NCBI GenBank assembly: GCA_022394775.1
Contig: JAGFCB010000055.1
Span: forward strand, 1 to 59,661
DNA from: Candidatus Poribacteria bacterium
GTDB taxonomy: Bacteria; Poribacteria; WGA-4E; WGA-3G
Reading direction: 5' to 3'
Length of the DNA: 59,661 nucleotides
Part shown: positions 24,429-31,166 of the stretch, piece after piece
Numbering within the stretch: position 1 is the stretch's first letter
How the letters are laid out: every line of letters begins with the position of its first letter
Translations under genes and position numbers: made by a program
Notes under the pieces: generated by a model
Databases searched by the model: none
Seen by the model: the letters and a program-made list of their open reading frames with translations, nothing else
Told to the model about the DNA's origin: nothing

Positions 24429-25787
24429 CTACATGTCTCCCCATCTGCCTCTGTCCTTAGCCATCAATGCTCGGACCTTTTCCGCCAAATCGGTTAACGC
24501 CTCTCTTGGTGTCTGTTTTTCTGTCACTGCAGCGAAGATCGCATCGTTGAGTAGATCCGCGCCTTCCGACCAATACGGGTTCTGGTAACGGGGAGGTAAA
24601 TCGGGAGCGAGTTGGATAAATAGTTCCCCAAGCGGTTGTCCACCCAAGTAGACATCGGGTTCCTTAAAGATAGGTGCGTCCCACGCGGCTTTGAGCGGGG
24701 GTATAATCCGCGTCGTTTCATACCGGTTCACGAGACCGGGTCTATCAAAATAAGTAAACTTGAGAAGTTCCCACGCACGGTCTGGATTCTCGCACTGCTT
24801 CGTAATTCCGACCATCGTACCGCCGCGTGTCGTCGTCCGTCTACCCCCTGGGTGCCACGCCGGCATGCCGACGGCTTTCCATTTACCGGACATCTGCGGC
24901 ACCTGACTTTTGAGGATACCGACGTACCAGTCCGGTGCAAGAATGGAGAGAATCTTGCCATCCTGCATCGCTGCGAAATTGCTTGGATCACCGTGCCATG
25001 TCCCGTATACGGAGGTGGCGATCTTATGTTCGTTGAACAGTGCCGTGAAAAATTCCAAAGTCTCAATGGCGAGTTCGCTATCAATAATAACGTTGCCATC
25101 CGCGTCAAAAAAGCCACCGCCCTGTTGAAGGAGTAGACTAAAATAGTCGCTTTCCGTGCGCCGATCTAACACAATGGCGTATTGGTCAACCTTACCATCA
25201 CCATCAAGATCGCGTGTCGCTTTTTTTCCAGCAGCGATGAAGTCGTCCCATGTCTCGATCTCTGTCATCTCAACGCCCGCTGCTTTAAAAAGGTCGTCTC
25301 GGTAAAGAAGCACAACGGGGTGTAAGTCGTGTGGGATACCGAAAATCCGTCCGCGATAGGACCAGGGTGTGAACCGACTGACGACCAACCTGTCCATCCA
25401 ACCTTCGCTCTCTAAACGCGGGCGTAGATCGACAAACCCGACCTCGTCAATCGCGCCTTTGAGGAACCGACCAATAGATGTAATCTCGACTTCTACAAGA
25501 TCGGGTGCCCCGAAATTAGACAACATGGCAGCGAGGAGTTTATCGTGCATCGTGCCACCGAAATTGATGAGTTGAACATTGACACCCGGATTTTGTGCTT
25601 CAAAAATCGGTACGCGCGCTTGATACTCTTCGTAATGGGTGTTTGCGAAGATCCAAAATTCAAGGTCCTCACCCTGCTCCTCAGAACGCCCGAAGATGAA
25701 AAGTGTGGAGATGAAAAAGAGAATTAGCATGACCATCGGTCCTTTACCGAGTGGAAAGCTTTCAGCATCAATTGGGAGACGAAACAT
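24429..25787 (-). CDS. ABC sugar transporter substrate-binding protein
   Basis: This 452-residue extracellular solute-binding protein (family 1) has an N-terminal hydrophobic segment (about residues 18-34, MVMLILFFISTLFIFG) without a lipobox Cys, so it is a membrane anchor or a cleaved signal. Family phrases are FEAQNPGVNVQLINFGG, GIPHDLHPVVLLYRDDLFKA, ETWDDFIAAGKKAT and NPDRAWELLKFTYF. It captures a sugar, oligosaccharide or glycerol phosphate outside the membrane and delivers it to the permease encoded next. ATG 25787 has GGAG 4-5 bases upstream. The gap of about 300 bases before it (25788-26091) holds only an AT-rich stretch and a pair of repeats. Confidence 0.9.
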   Translation of the reverse strand: MFRLPIDAESFPLGKGPMVMLILFFISTLFIFGRSEEQGEDLEFWIFANTHYEEYQARVPIFEAQNPGVNVQLINFGGTMHDKLLAAMLSNFGAPDLVEVEITSIGRFLKGAIDEVGFVDLRPRLESEGWMDRLVVSRFTPWSYRGRIFGIPHDLHPVVLLYRDDLFKAAGVEMTEIETWDDFIAAGKKATRDLDGDGKVDQYAIVLDRRTESDYFSLLLQQGGGFFDADGNVIIDSELAIETLEFFTALFNEHKIATSVYGTWHGDPSNFAAMQDGKILSILAPDWYVGILKSQVPQMSGKWKAVGMPAWHPGGRRTTTRGGTMVGITKQCENPDRAWELLKFTYFDRPGLVNRYETTRIIPPLKAAWDAPIFKEPDVYLGGQPLGELFIQLAPDLPPRYQNPYWSEGADLLNDAIFAAVTEKQTPREALTDLAEKVRALMAKDRGRWGDM

Positions 25788-26008
25788 AAAACTCCAATTA
25801 CATATAGAAGTAACCAATTATGGGCTGTCAGAGCAGTCAATAAGAATCGCAACGCGGAAGTTGTTCCTACAGAGAGGATCTGCGATCGGCAGAAGTTATT
25901 GGAGAACTGAACATTCCTGCAATCACAAAAATTGACTTGACTTTTACATTTGTAACGATTAAAATTTATCAGAATATAGGCTTTTTATCAACCAACTTTT
26001 TAGAAACC

Positions 26009-26080
26009 ATAAGGAATCGCGAGCAAAACTCGCTCCTACGAGAGAAACTATAAGGAATCGCGAGCAAAACTCGCTCCTAC
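26009..26080. repeat. two tandem copies of the ATCGCGAGCAAAACTCGCTCCTAC repeat
   Basis: Copies at 26009-26039 and 26050-26080 are identical over about 31 bases (period 41). Each has GCGAG/CTCGC arms followed by TCCTAC. The same element occurs at 35458-35534 and in worn form at 36234-36330. Confidence 0.85.
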
Positions 26081-26124
26081 AAGGTGTTCTATTGCAAAAT
26101 ATATTGAAAAGGAGGAACCCCAGC

Positions 26125-26442
26125 ATGCCCACGTACGAGTATAAATGTCTCGCATGTGATGTCCGATTTGAGAAGTTTCAAGGCATCACTGCACCTGCGA
26201 TTGAAGAGTGCCCGGAATGCAGTGGTAAAGTGAAACGGCTCATTGGGGCAGGTGCCGGTCTGATTTTTAAAGGGTCCGGATTCTACATCACCGACTACCG
26301 CAGCGACGGATACAAGGAATCAGCGAAAAAAGACAAAAACGAATCATCGGACAAAAGCAAGTCATCAGACAAAAGCGAGAAAAAAGAGAAGAAAACGGAA
26401 ACAAGTAGCGAATCAAAGAGCAAGTCTACCGATTCGGAGTGA
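26125..26442 (+). CDS. FmdB-family zinc-ribbon protein
   Basis: This 105-residue protein starts MPTYEYKCLACD and has a second CPECSG knuckle, the four-Cys zinc ribbon of the FmdB/CxxC_CxxC_SSSS family. The following KRLIG...GLIFKGSGFYITDYRS segment is also standard. The last 45 residues are a low-complexity Lys/Ser/Glu tail. FmdB was named from a formamidase operon regulator, but the role of these small proteins is unsettled. AAAGGAGG lies upstream of ATG 26125. Longer frames upstream are unsupported. Confidence 0.9.
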   Translation: MPTYEYKCLACDVRFEKFQGITAPAIEECPECSGKVKRLIGAGAGLIFKGSGFYITDYRSDGYKESAKKDKNESSDKSKSSDKSEKKEKKTETSSESKSKSTDSE

Positions 26443-26493
26443 ATGAAAACAGTTGTAGGTCAAGGTCTCTGTGTTTCGGTTCGGTTACGTTTT

Positions 26494-26524
26494 TAGTTTC
26501 GGCACAACGGAGTGTGCCTACTAC
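26494..26524 (+). repeat. GGCACA/TGTGCC hairpin repeat with CCTACTAC flank
   Basis: GGCACAACGGAGTGTGCCTA is the best conserved member of this family in the window. It lies 17 bases before the CDF gene's start codon, just upstream of its AAAAGGAG. Confidence 0.7.
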
Positions 26525-26541
26525 TTTTAAAAGGAGACGCT

Positions 26542-27489
26542 TTGCACAACCACAGCCACGACCATCATCACCACCACGGTGAAGCGGGCGCGCATAGCCA
26601 TCAAATACATTTGCAGAAGAAATTTAAGTTCGCTGTGTTTGTCACATTCTGCGTTTTTCTTTCCGAGCTCATTGGCGGTATTTGGTCGGGTAGTCTTGCT
26701 TTGCTAAGCGATGCGGCACATGTGTTTTCGGATGTTGCTTCGCTTCTTATCAGTTGGTTAGCAATCTATCTCTCCACGCGTCCCGCCACCTCTTCCCGAA
26801 CTTATGGCTATCATCGTGCTGAGGTCTTTGCTGCTTTTGTGAACGGTGTGTCGCTCATCGCGATCTCCTGTTGGATTTTCTACGCAGCCTATCAAAGATA
26901 CATGTCGCCGACAGAGATAAAAGTGACAGGCATGTTCATCGTAGCGTGTCTCGGCTTTGTCGGGAATCTGATTATCTTATGGCAGCTGCACGGTGAGGGT
27001 CATGGCAACCTTAACGTCCGAAGCGCGATGCTCCACGTGATAGGCGATACACTCTCTTCCGTTGCTGTCCTTGTTGGCGGCGCGATTATTTTTTGGACAG
27101 GATGGTATCCGATTGATGCAATCTTGAGTTTCCTTATCGGTGGGATCATTCTCTTCGGTGCTGTAAATGTGACGAAAGAAGCGGTGCATATCTTGCTTGA
27201 AAATTCACCGAAGAATGCAGACGCTGACACCGTTGCCACACATCTCCGCAACTTAGAACCCGTCAAAGATATTCACGACTTACACATCTGGTCGCTGTGT
27301 TCTAACTACTGTGCACTGAGTGCGCATGTTGTCGTTGAGGAAAACACCACTTTAGCACCCGATCAAATTCTTGAAGAAATTAACGCCGAATTGCAAGCAC
27401 ATTTCGGGATCAACCACACCACCGTGCAGTTAGAACAGGTGGCGTGCGAACAGGCTGGAAATCTCCTCTGCAATGCGCAACATTCGTAG
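26542..27489 (+). CDS. cation diffusion facilitator, probable zinc exporter (CzcD/ZitB-like)
   Basis: This 315-residue inner-membrane antiporter has a His-rich N-terminus (HNHSHDHHHHHGE), six helices and a cytoplasmic C-terminal domain (KDIHDLHIWSLCSNYCALSAHV). The metal site is visible as HVFSD in helix 2 and HVIGD in helix 5, the HxxxD pair that favours zinc. It exports Zn2+ (or Cd/Co) in exchange for protons. The start is TTG 26542 with AAAAGGAG 5 bases before it; the longer frame to 26512 would begin inside a repeat. The C-terminal NYC and CEQAGNLLC cysteines may also bind metal. Confidence 0.93.
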   Translation: MHNHSHDHHHHHGEAGAHSHQIHLQKKFKFAVFVTFCVFLSELIGGIWSGSLALLSDAAHVFSDVASLLISWLAIYLSTRPATSSRTYGYHRAEVFAAFVNGVSLIAISCWIFYAAYQRYMSPTEIKVTGMFIVACLGFVGNLIILWQLHGEGHGNLNVRSAMLHVIGDTLSSVAVLVGGAIIFWTGWYPIDAILSFLIGGIILFGAVNVTKEAVHILLENSPKNADADTVATHLRNLEPVKDIHDLHIWSLCSNYCALSAHVVVEENTTLAPDQILEEINAELQAHFGINHTTVQLEQVACEQAGNLLCNAQHS

Positions 27490-27530
27490 TGCATATTTAT
27501 AGCATTCAGATTACAAATCCGTCTCACAAT

Positions 27531-28073
27531 TTAACCGTGCTCTGCTTTTAAACGATGCGCTTTGCGGATGAGTTCGGGGTCCGTTGCAAACCTCTGCGTC
27601 GCCTGAACCAGACCACTGACGTGCGAAACCATGTCCTTCTCCACCTGCACAATTCGATCAATTAGGTAGGGTTGATCGCTCTGCTGAATCGCTTTTCGCA
27701 TAATAGAAAGGAGGTGCATATAGATCGTATCGGCTTCGCTGCCTTCAATCGCAATCGCAATCTCGAAGGCTTCATCGAGTGAGATCTCCCCACTATCAAC
27801 CTTCTGCTCGTGTGCGTCCAATGCGTCCGTAATTTGTTGGACAGGAACATCCGACAACGCTGTCACAGGTGAATCCACGCCGAAAGCGTCAACGCATAAA
27901 GAACGTCCGAAATCTACAAGAATATAGTGCTGCCACTCTTCTGTACTCATGTGCTCCCAGAATCGCGCGATTCTTTCATCAACGCTTCCCAAAAGCAGCG
28001 AGAGCGATGCGTAGAGCTTCGCCTGCCGTAGTTCAATATCTTGACAAAGATTAAAAAGATCGCCTAATGTCAA
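27531..28073 (-). CDS. ferritin-like (rubrerythrin-type fold) protein
   Basis: The 180 residues are almost entirely helical. Glu14 (DIELRQAKLYASLS) and an ExxH pair, Glu46-His49 (STEEWQHY), fit the first half of a ferritin-like di-iron site. The second half has IEGSEADTIYMHLLS, which supplies another Glu, but the expected second ExxH is not obvious, so iron binding is uncertain. It begins with TTG 28073 behind AGGAAGG and ends convergent with the zinc exporter. It lies about 80 bases after a Gfo/Idh/MocA gene, separated by a repeat. Confidence 0.7.
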   Translation of the reverse strand: MTLGDLFNLCQDIELRQAKLYASLSLLLGSVDERIARFWEHMSTEEWQHYILVDFGRSLCVDAFGVDSPVTALSDVPVQQITDALDAHEQKVDSGEISLDEAFEIAIAIEGSEADTIYMHLLSIMRKAIQQSDQPYLIDRIVQVEKDMVSHVSGLVQATQRFATDPELIRKAHRLKAEHG

Positions 28074-28083
28074 ATTTCCTTCC

Positions 28084-28111
28084 TCTCAAATGGTAGGCAC
28101 ACCCCGATGTG
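28084..28111 (-). repeat. GGCACA/TGTGCC-type hairpin repeat, reverse orientation
   Basis: GGTAGGCACACCCCGATGTG is the reverse-complement form of the repeats at 23334 and 26494. It directly follows the end of the Gfo/Idh/MocA gene (28118), as at 23334, where the copy also abuts a stop codon. Confidence 0.6.
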
Positions 28112-28117
28112 CAACAA

Positions 28118-29155
28118 CTATATCTGAAGTGGCAAAGTAATCGCTGTTCCGGACTGCATACTCCGCGTGACTGCCTCTGTAAATTCCATGTACTTTACAC
28201 CCGTGTCAAAGTCGGTATGTGTAATCACCTCTTCACCACGGATCGCGTTCACAAATTCTTCCTCCACGCGCCATCCACCTGCTTCTGAATCTGGTATATC
28301 AATCTCACTTAATTCCGTATCGCCTTTTTGTCCGCCGTAGAGTTTATTCCCTGAAAACCGCAGCGTTCCGTTGCTTCCGAAGATATAAACCTCTGGTGCC
28401 CCTGCCAACCCCGCAACAGTAGAAACCTGTATATGCAGCTGCGCGCCGCATGCGAGATCGCCAACGACATCAATATGTTCTGGTATCCGCACGGAACGCA
28501 TCACGCCGTCGGCATCGGGACGCATTTTGACGAATGTTTTGCCCATCGCCATAATCCGCGTCGCTTCTCCGACCCAACGCATCAATGCTTCGTACCAGAT
28601 CCCCATACTCATGATGTTGAGTCCGCTGAGATCGAAATCTTGCCGCCATTGGAGTGCCGATTCGCTGTCTAAGAACGCGCCGCCTGCGCGTGCTTCTATG
28701 GCAAGCACATCACCGATATAACCTTCAGCGATGCGTCTTTTTATGGTGTTGTCTGCGCGGAGTGTCATCGGCGAAGGGACAATCTGTGCGATGAGATGCG
28801 TCTTCTGACGCGACACCATGCGCATAATATGTGCTTCTTTGGCGTTCATCGCCATCCGTGCCTCGCACATCACGTGCTTATCCGCCCGAAGTGCTGCCAC
28901 TGTCGCGCGGCAGTGCATATAGGGCCATGTCCCGATGACGATTGCATTGGTATCGGGATCCGCGATAGCGTCCTGCCAATTGCCGTAGGTTTTCGGGATA
29001 CCGAACTCGTCCGCCACCCGTTGTGAGGATTCCTGACTCCGATTGCAGACCCCAACGATCTCAACGCCTTCAATTGCCTGTAGCCCCGGAATATGCTTTG
29101 ATGTTGTGTTGCCACCTGCACCGATAATACCGACTGTAACTGTTTGTTGTGCCAC
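28118..29155 (-). CDS. Gfo/Idh/MocA-family protein lacking the EKP lysine
   Basis: The 345 residues have a standard Rossmann domain (VGIIGAGGNTTSKHIPGL) and C-terminal domain. The usual EKP motif, whose Lys takes part in catalysis and cofactor binding, reads CEARMAMN, so Lys is replaced by Ala. The residues before and after (HVMCE and AMNAKEA) still match the family, so this is a substitution and not a misalignment. It may be an unusual enzyme or a non-catalytic sugar sensor. GTG 29155 is preferred because AAGGAG stands 8 bases before it; ATG 29173 is the alternative and would put that AAGGAG inside the coding region. Confidence 0.88.
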   Translation of the reverse strand: MAQQTVTVGIIGAGGNTTSKHIPGLQAIEGVEIVGVCNRSQESSQRVADEFGIPKTYGNWQDAIADPDTNAIVIGTWPYMHCRATVAALRADKHVMCEARMAMNAKEAHIMRMVSRQKTHLIAQIVPSPMTLRADNTIKRRIAEGYIGDVLAIEARAGGAFLDSESALQWRQDFDLSGLNIMSMGIWYEALMRWVGEATRIMAMGKTFVKMRPDADGVMRSVRIPEHIDVVGDLACGAQLHIQVSTVAGLAGAPEVYIFGSNGTLRFSGNKLYGGQKGDTELSEIDIPDSEAGGWRVEEEFVNAIRGEEVITHTDFDTGVKYMEFTEAVTRSMQSGTAITLPLQI

Positions 29156-30351
29156 TGAATTTGCTCCTTCCATTGTTATCTTGCATTGTTCATCTTAGCA
29201 GAAATTCGGGAAGATGTCAAGAGATTTTAGTTTTTCTTTCCAGAGCGATTCAGTTTTTGATTATGGTGCAAAATTTCATAGTTTTCATAGCAAATCGGGG
29301 AACTATGAAATTTGTGAAGTGCCCTGAGCCCTCGCTATAAGCGAATTTTGACAATTCCGACGAAACGCGCTATGAAATTTGCTATGAAATTTTGTTGCGA
29401 TTGTTTTGTGAAGGCAGAATTTATTGGCCACACAGTTCTTACAGGAGAAAAAAACGGTTGGTCGAATAAGTTTTAATAAATTAACTATTTGTTAACTTTT
29501 TTCGACTTTGTGACTCGTGGGTTTTTAAGCGGTAAATTATGAACATTTCATGAACATTGGCGATTTGTTCAATTTCCGCTTTTGCCTTGTAATAAGCTAT
29601 GAACGCTTGACATACGCGGGTTTATGGTGGCGATAACTTCTGTGTGTGACAGATTTTCTATAATGATGTTCACGAATGTTCATGGAATTGTTCATGATTC
29701 TTCTTTGCCCTCCGTAAAGTGGATAAATCCAGTTAGAACTTTAGTTCATAGCGTTATTAAATTTTGGGGTTCCTGAATTTTCGTGAATAATTGGGCAATT
29801 TTAATTTTTTCCAGTACTTTTCTGAAGTGCCTTGAATGTAGTGCGTCATTGGCTCGATGGGCGTTCAATGGATACGGTTTGTTTTCAAGTTGTTCATGAA
29901 ATGCTAATTTTCCTGGTTAACGTTCGTTAATTTATGTGGTGGACAAATCACTTCATGGTGCAGTCACGATCCGGAGATCACTTACCTACTGAGGAACTGA
30001 ATAACACTAATATAACGCCAGTTTGATAAGAGGTTTTTTCTTTCATGGCACCCTGCGACTTTTGTAGCACAAACTTTCCAGTTTGTGTCAAAGCGGCGCA
30101 AACTGGAAAGTTTGCGGTACAATGCGCTCCTGTCAAACTCACGTTTATATACGCTAACCTATTAATATATGATAACTTGTTTAATTTATGATGCCAAATT
30201 TATTTTTTCTCTGAATCAGAATTTAACGAAATATTAAAATAACTTGATAACGTTCAGAGGGCAGGTGTCTTAGATTTCGTATTGATACAGGTTTTGATGG
30301 TCCGCCCTCTTGCCACTTTAACCGCCTCCTTATTTTTTCCCTTTGCAAGGC
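29156..30351. other. AT-rich, gene-free region with repeated CTATGAAATTT and GTTCATGAA words
   Basis: No reading frame of convincing quality exists in about 1.2 kb. The left part has CTATGAAATTT at 29303, a tandem GCTATGAAATTT pair at 29369-29392 and its inverse AAATTTCATAG at 29271. The middle has ATGAACATTTCATGAACATT (29539-29558), ATGTTCACGAATGTTCATGG (29666-29685), GTTCATGA (29690-29697), AGTTCATAG (29743) and TTGTTCATGAAATG (29890). The right part holds two hairpins (30068-30116). Possible explanations are a regulator-binding array, a non-coding RNA, or decayed mobile DNA beside the defence genes. Confidence 0.5.
30068..30116. repeat. two linked hairpins (CACAAACT/AGTTTGTG and CGCAAACT/AGTTTGCG)
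   Basis: Hairpin one (30068-30087) has loop TTCC and hairpin two (30097-30116) has loop GGAA. The second is the inverted form of the first apart from one paired change (CA/TG to CG/CG). The whole unit therefore also folds back on itself. Confidence 0.75.
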
Positions 30352-30747
30352 TTAGTCGGTGGTGACTCCGATCCCGGATTTCACGGACTCTGGCGGTGCG
30401 GATGAATAATCCTTATTCTTAATGCTATGCGTTGGATTTGCATCCTCCCGCGGTTTAATCGACAGCCTACATCCAAGTGCCTTAACAATAGTGTTGAACG
30501 TATCGATGCGCGGTGCTGCCCCGTTAGATAGTAGTTCAAACAGCGTCTCCTGCTCAAGCCCGATTCGTTCAGCAAAAGTAGAAACCCCACCTTGTGCCTC
30601 CACAACGTTCTGGAGCCCTATTAGAAAAAAGTCCGTGTCCCCATCCATCTGGTATTCTTCTAATGATACGTCAAGATAATTCATTGCGTTCTCTGGATCA
30701 GCAAGTCGTTCCATTAGGTACTCGCGCCAGTTACCCATTTCTCTCAT
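30352..30747 (-). CDS. HTH antitoxin (HigA/COG3636-like)
   Basis: This 131-residue protein has a helix-turn-helix of the addiction-module type in its middle: VVEAQGGVSTFAERIGLEQE, then LFELLSNGAAPRIDTFNTIVKALG. The first 40 residues (WREYLMERLADPENAMNYLD) resemble the dimerisation region of COG3636 antitoxins. A polar C-terminal tail of about 30 residues is unusual. It would neutralise the toxin encoded just upstream and repress the operon. Its ATG overlaps the toxin stop by 4 bases (30744-30747), and AAGGAGG is 7 bases before it. The toxin-first order is normal for the HigBA group. Confidence 0.85.
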   Translation of the reverse strand: MREMGNWREYLMERLADPENAMNYLDVSLEEYQMDGDTDFFLIGLQNVVEAQGGVSTFAERIGLEQETLFELLSNGAAPRIDTFNTIVKALGCRLSIKPREDANPTHSIKNKDYSSAPPESVKSGIGVTTD

Positions 30748-31082
30748 TGGTTTACCTCCTTGTATTCTCGCCAGTACATTTTTGCCCGTTCAACGTCCCG
30801 AATCTGCGATCCCTTATCACCACCACAAAGTAGAAGGACAACGATATTACCGATTTCACTAAAGTAGATACGATAGCCCGGGCCAAAGTCAAGAATCAGT
30901 TCAAATACACCGCCACCAACGGATTTGCACTCGCCAAAATTGCCCCGTGTAAGCCGGTCAAGTCGTCGTAGAATTCTATTTTCTGTCTTGGGATCTCGAA
31001 TTGACTGAAGCCATTCAGTGAAAGGAGCGCGTCCATTTTGATTCCGGTAGTATTCTATTTCTCGTGAATGTACGCCACGCAT
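30744..31082 (-). CDS. RelE/HigB-like toxin (addiction-module killer, Gp49/COG3657 type)
   Basis: The 112 residues are the usual length for this family. Signatures are FTEWLQSIRDPKTENRILRR, NFGECKSVGGGVFELILDFG and PGYRIYFSEIGNIVVLLLCG with GGDKGSQIRDVERA. Members are ribosome-dependent mRNA endonucleases. The start is ATG 31082 with CAGGAA upstream; the longer frame is not supported. The methyltransferase gene ends 84 bases upstream, so a shared defence or addiction transcript is possible. Confidence 0.88.
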   Translation of the reverse strand: MRGVHSREIEYYRNQNGRAPFTEWLQSIRDPKTENRILRRLDRLTRGNFGECKSVGGGVFELILDFGPGYRIYFSEIGNIVVLLLCGGDKGSQIRDVERAKMYWREYKEVNQ

Positions 31083-31166
31083 TACTGAATTCCTGTTTGT
31101 TTGTATTTGTTCATATACATCAGTAGTGTACCACACAAAATCCTGTCCGTCAAACGAAATATAGGG

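Noticed and set aside
26009..26080. Tandem palindromic repeats as a small CRISPR array
   Set aside because: Two copies only, spacer of about 10 bases, no cas genes; the same unit is dispersed elsewhere outside arrays.
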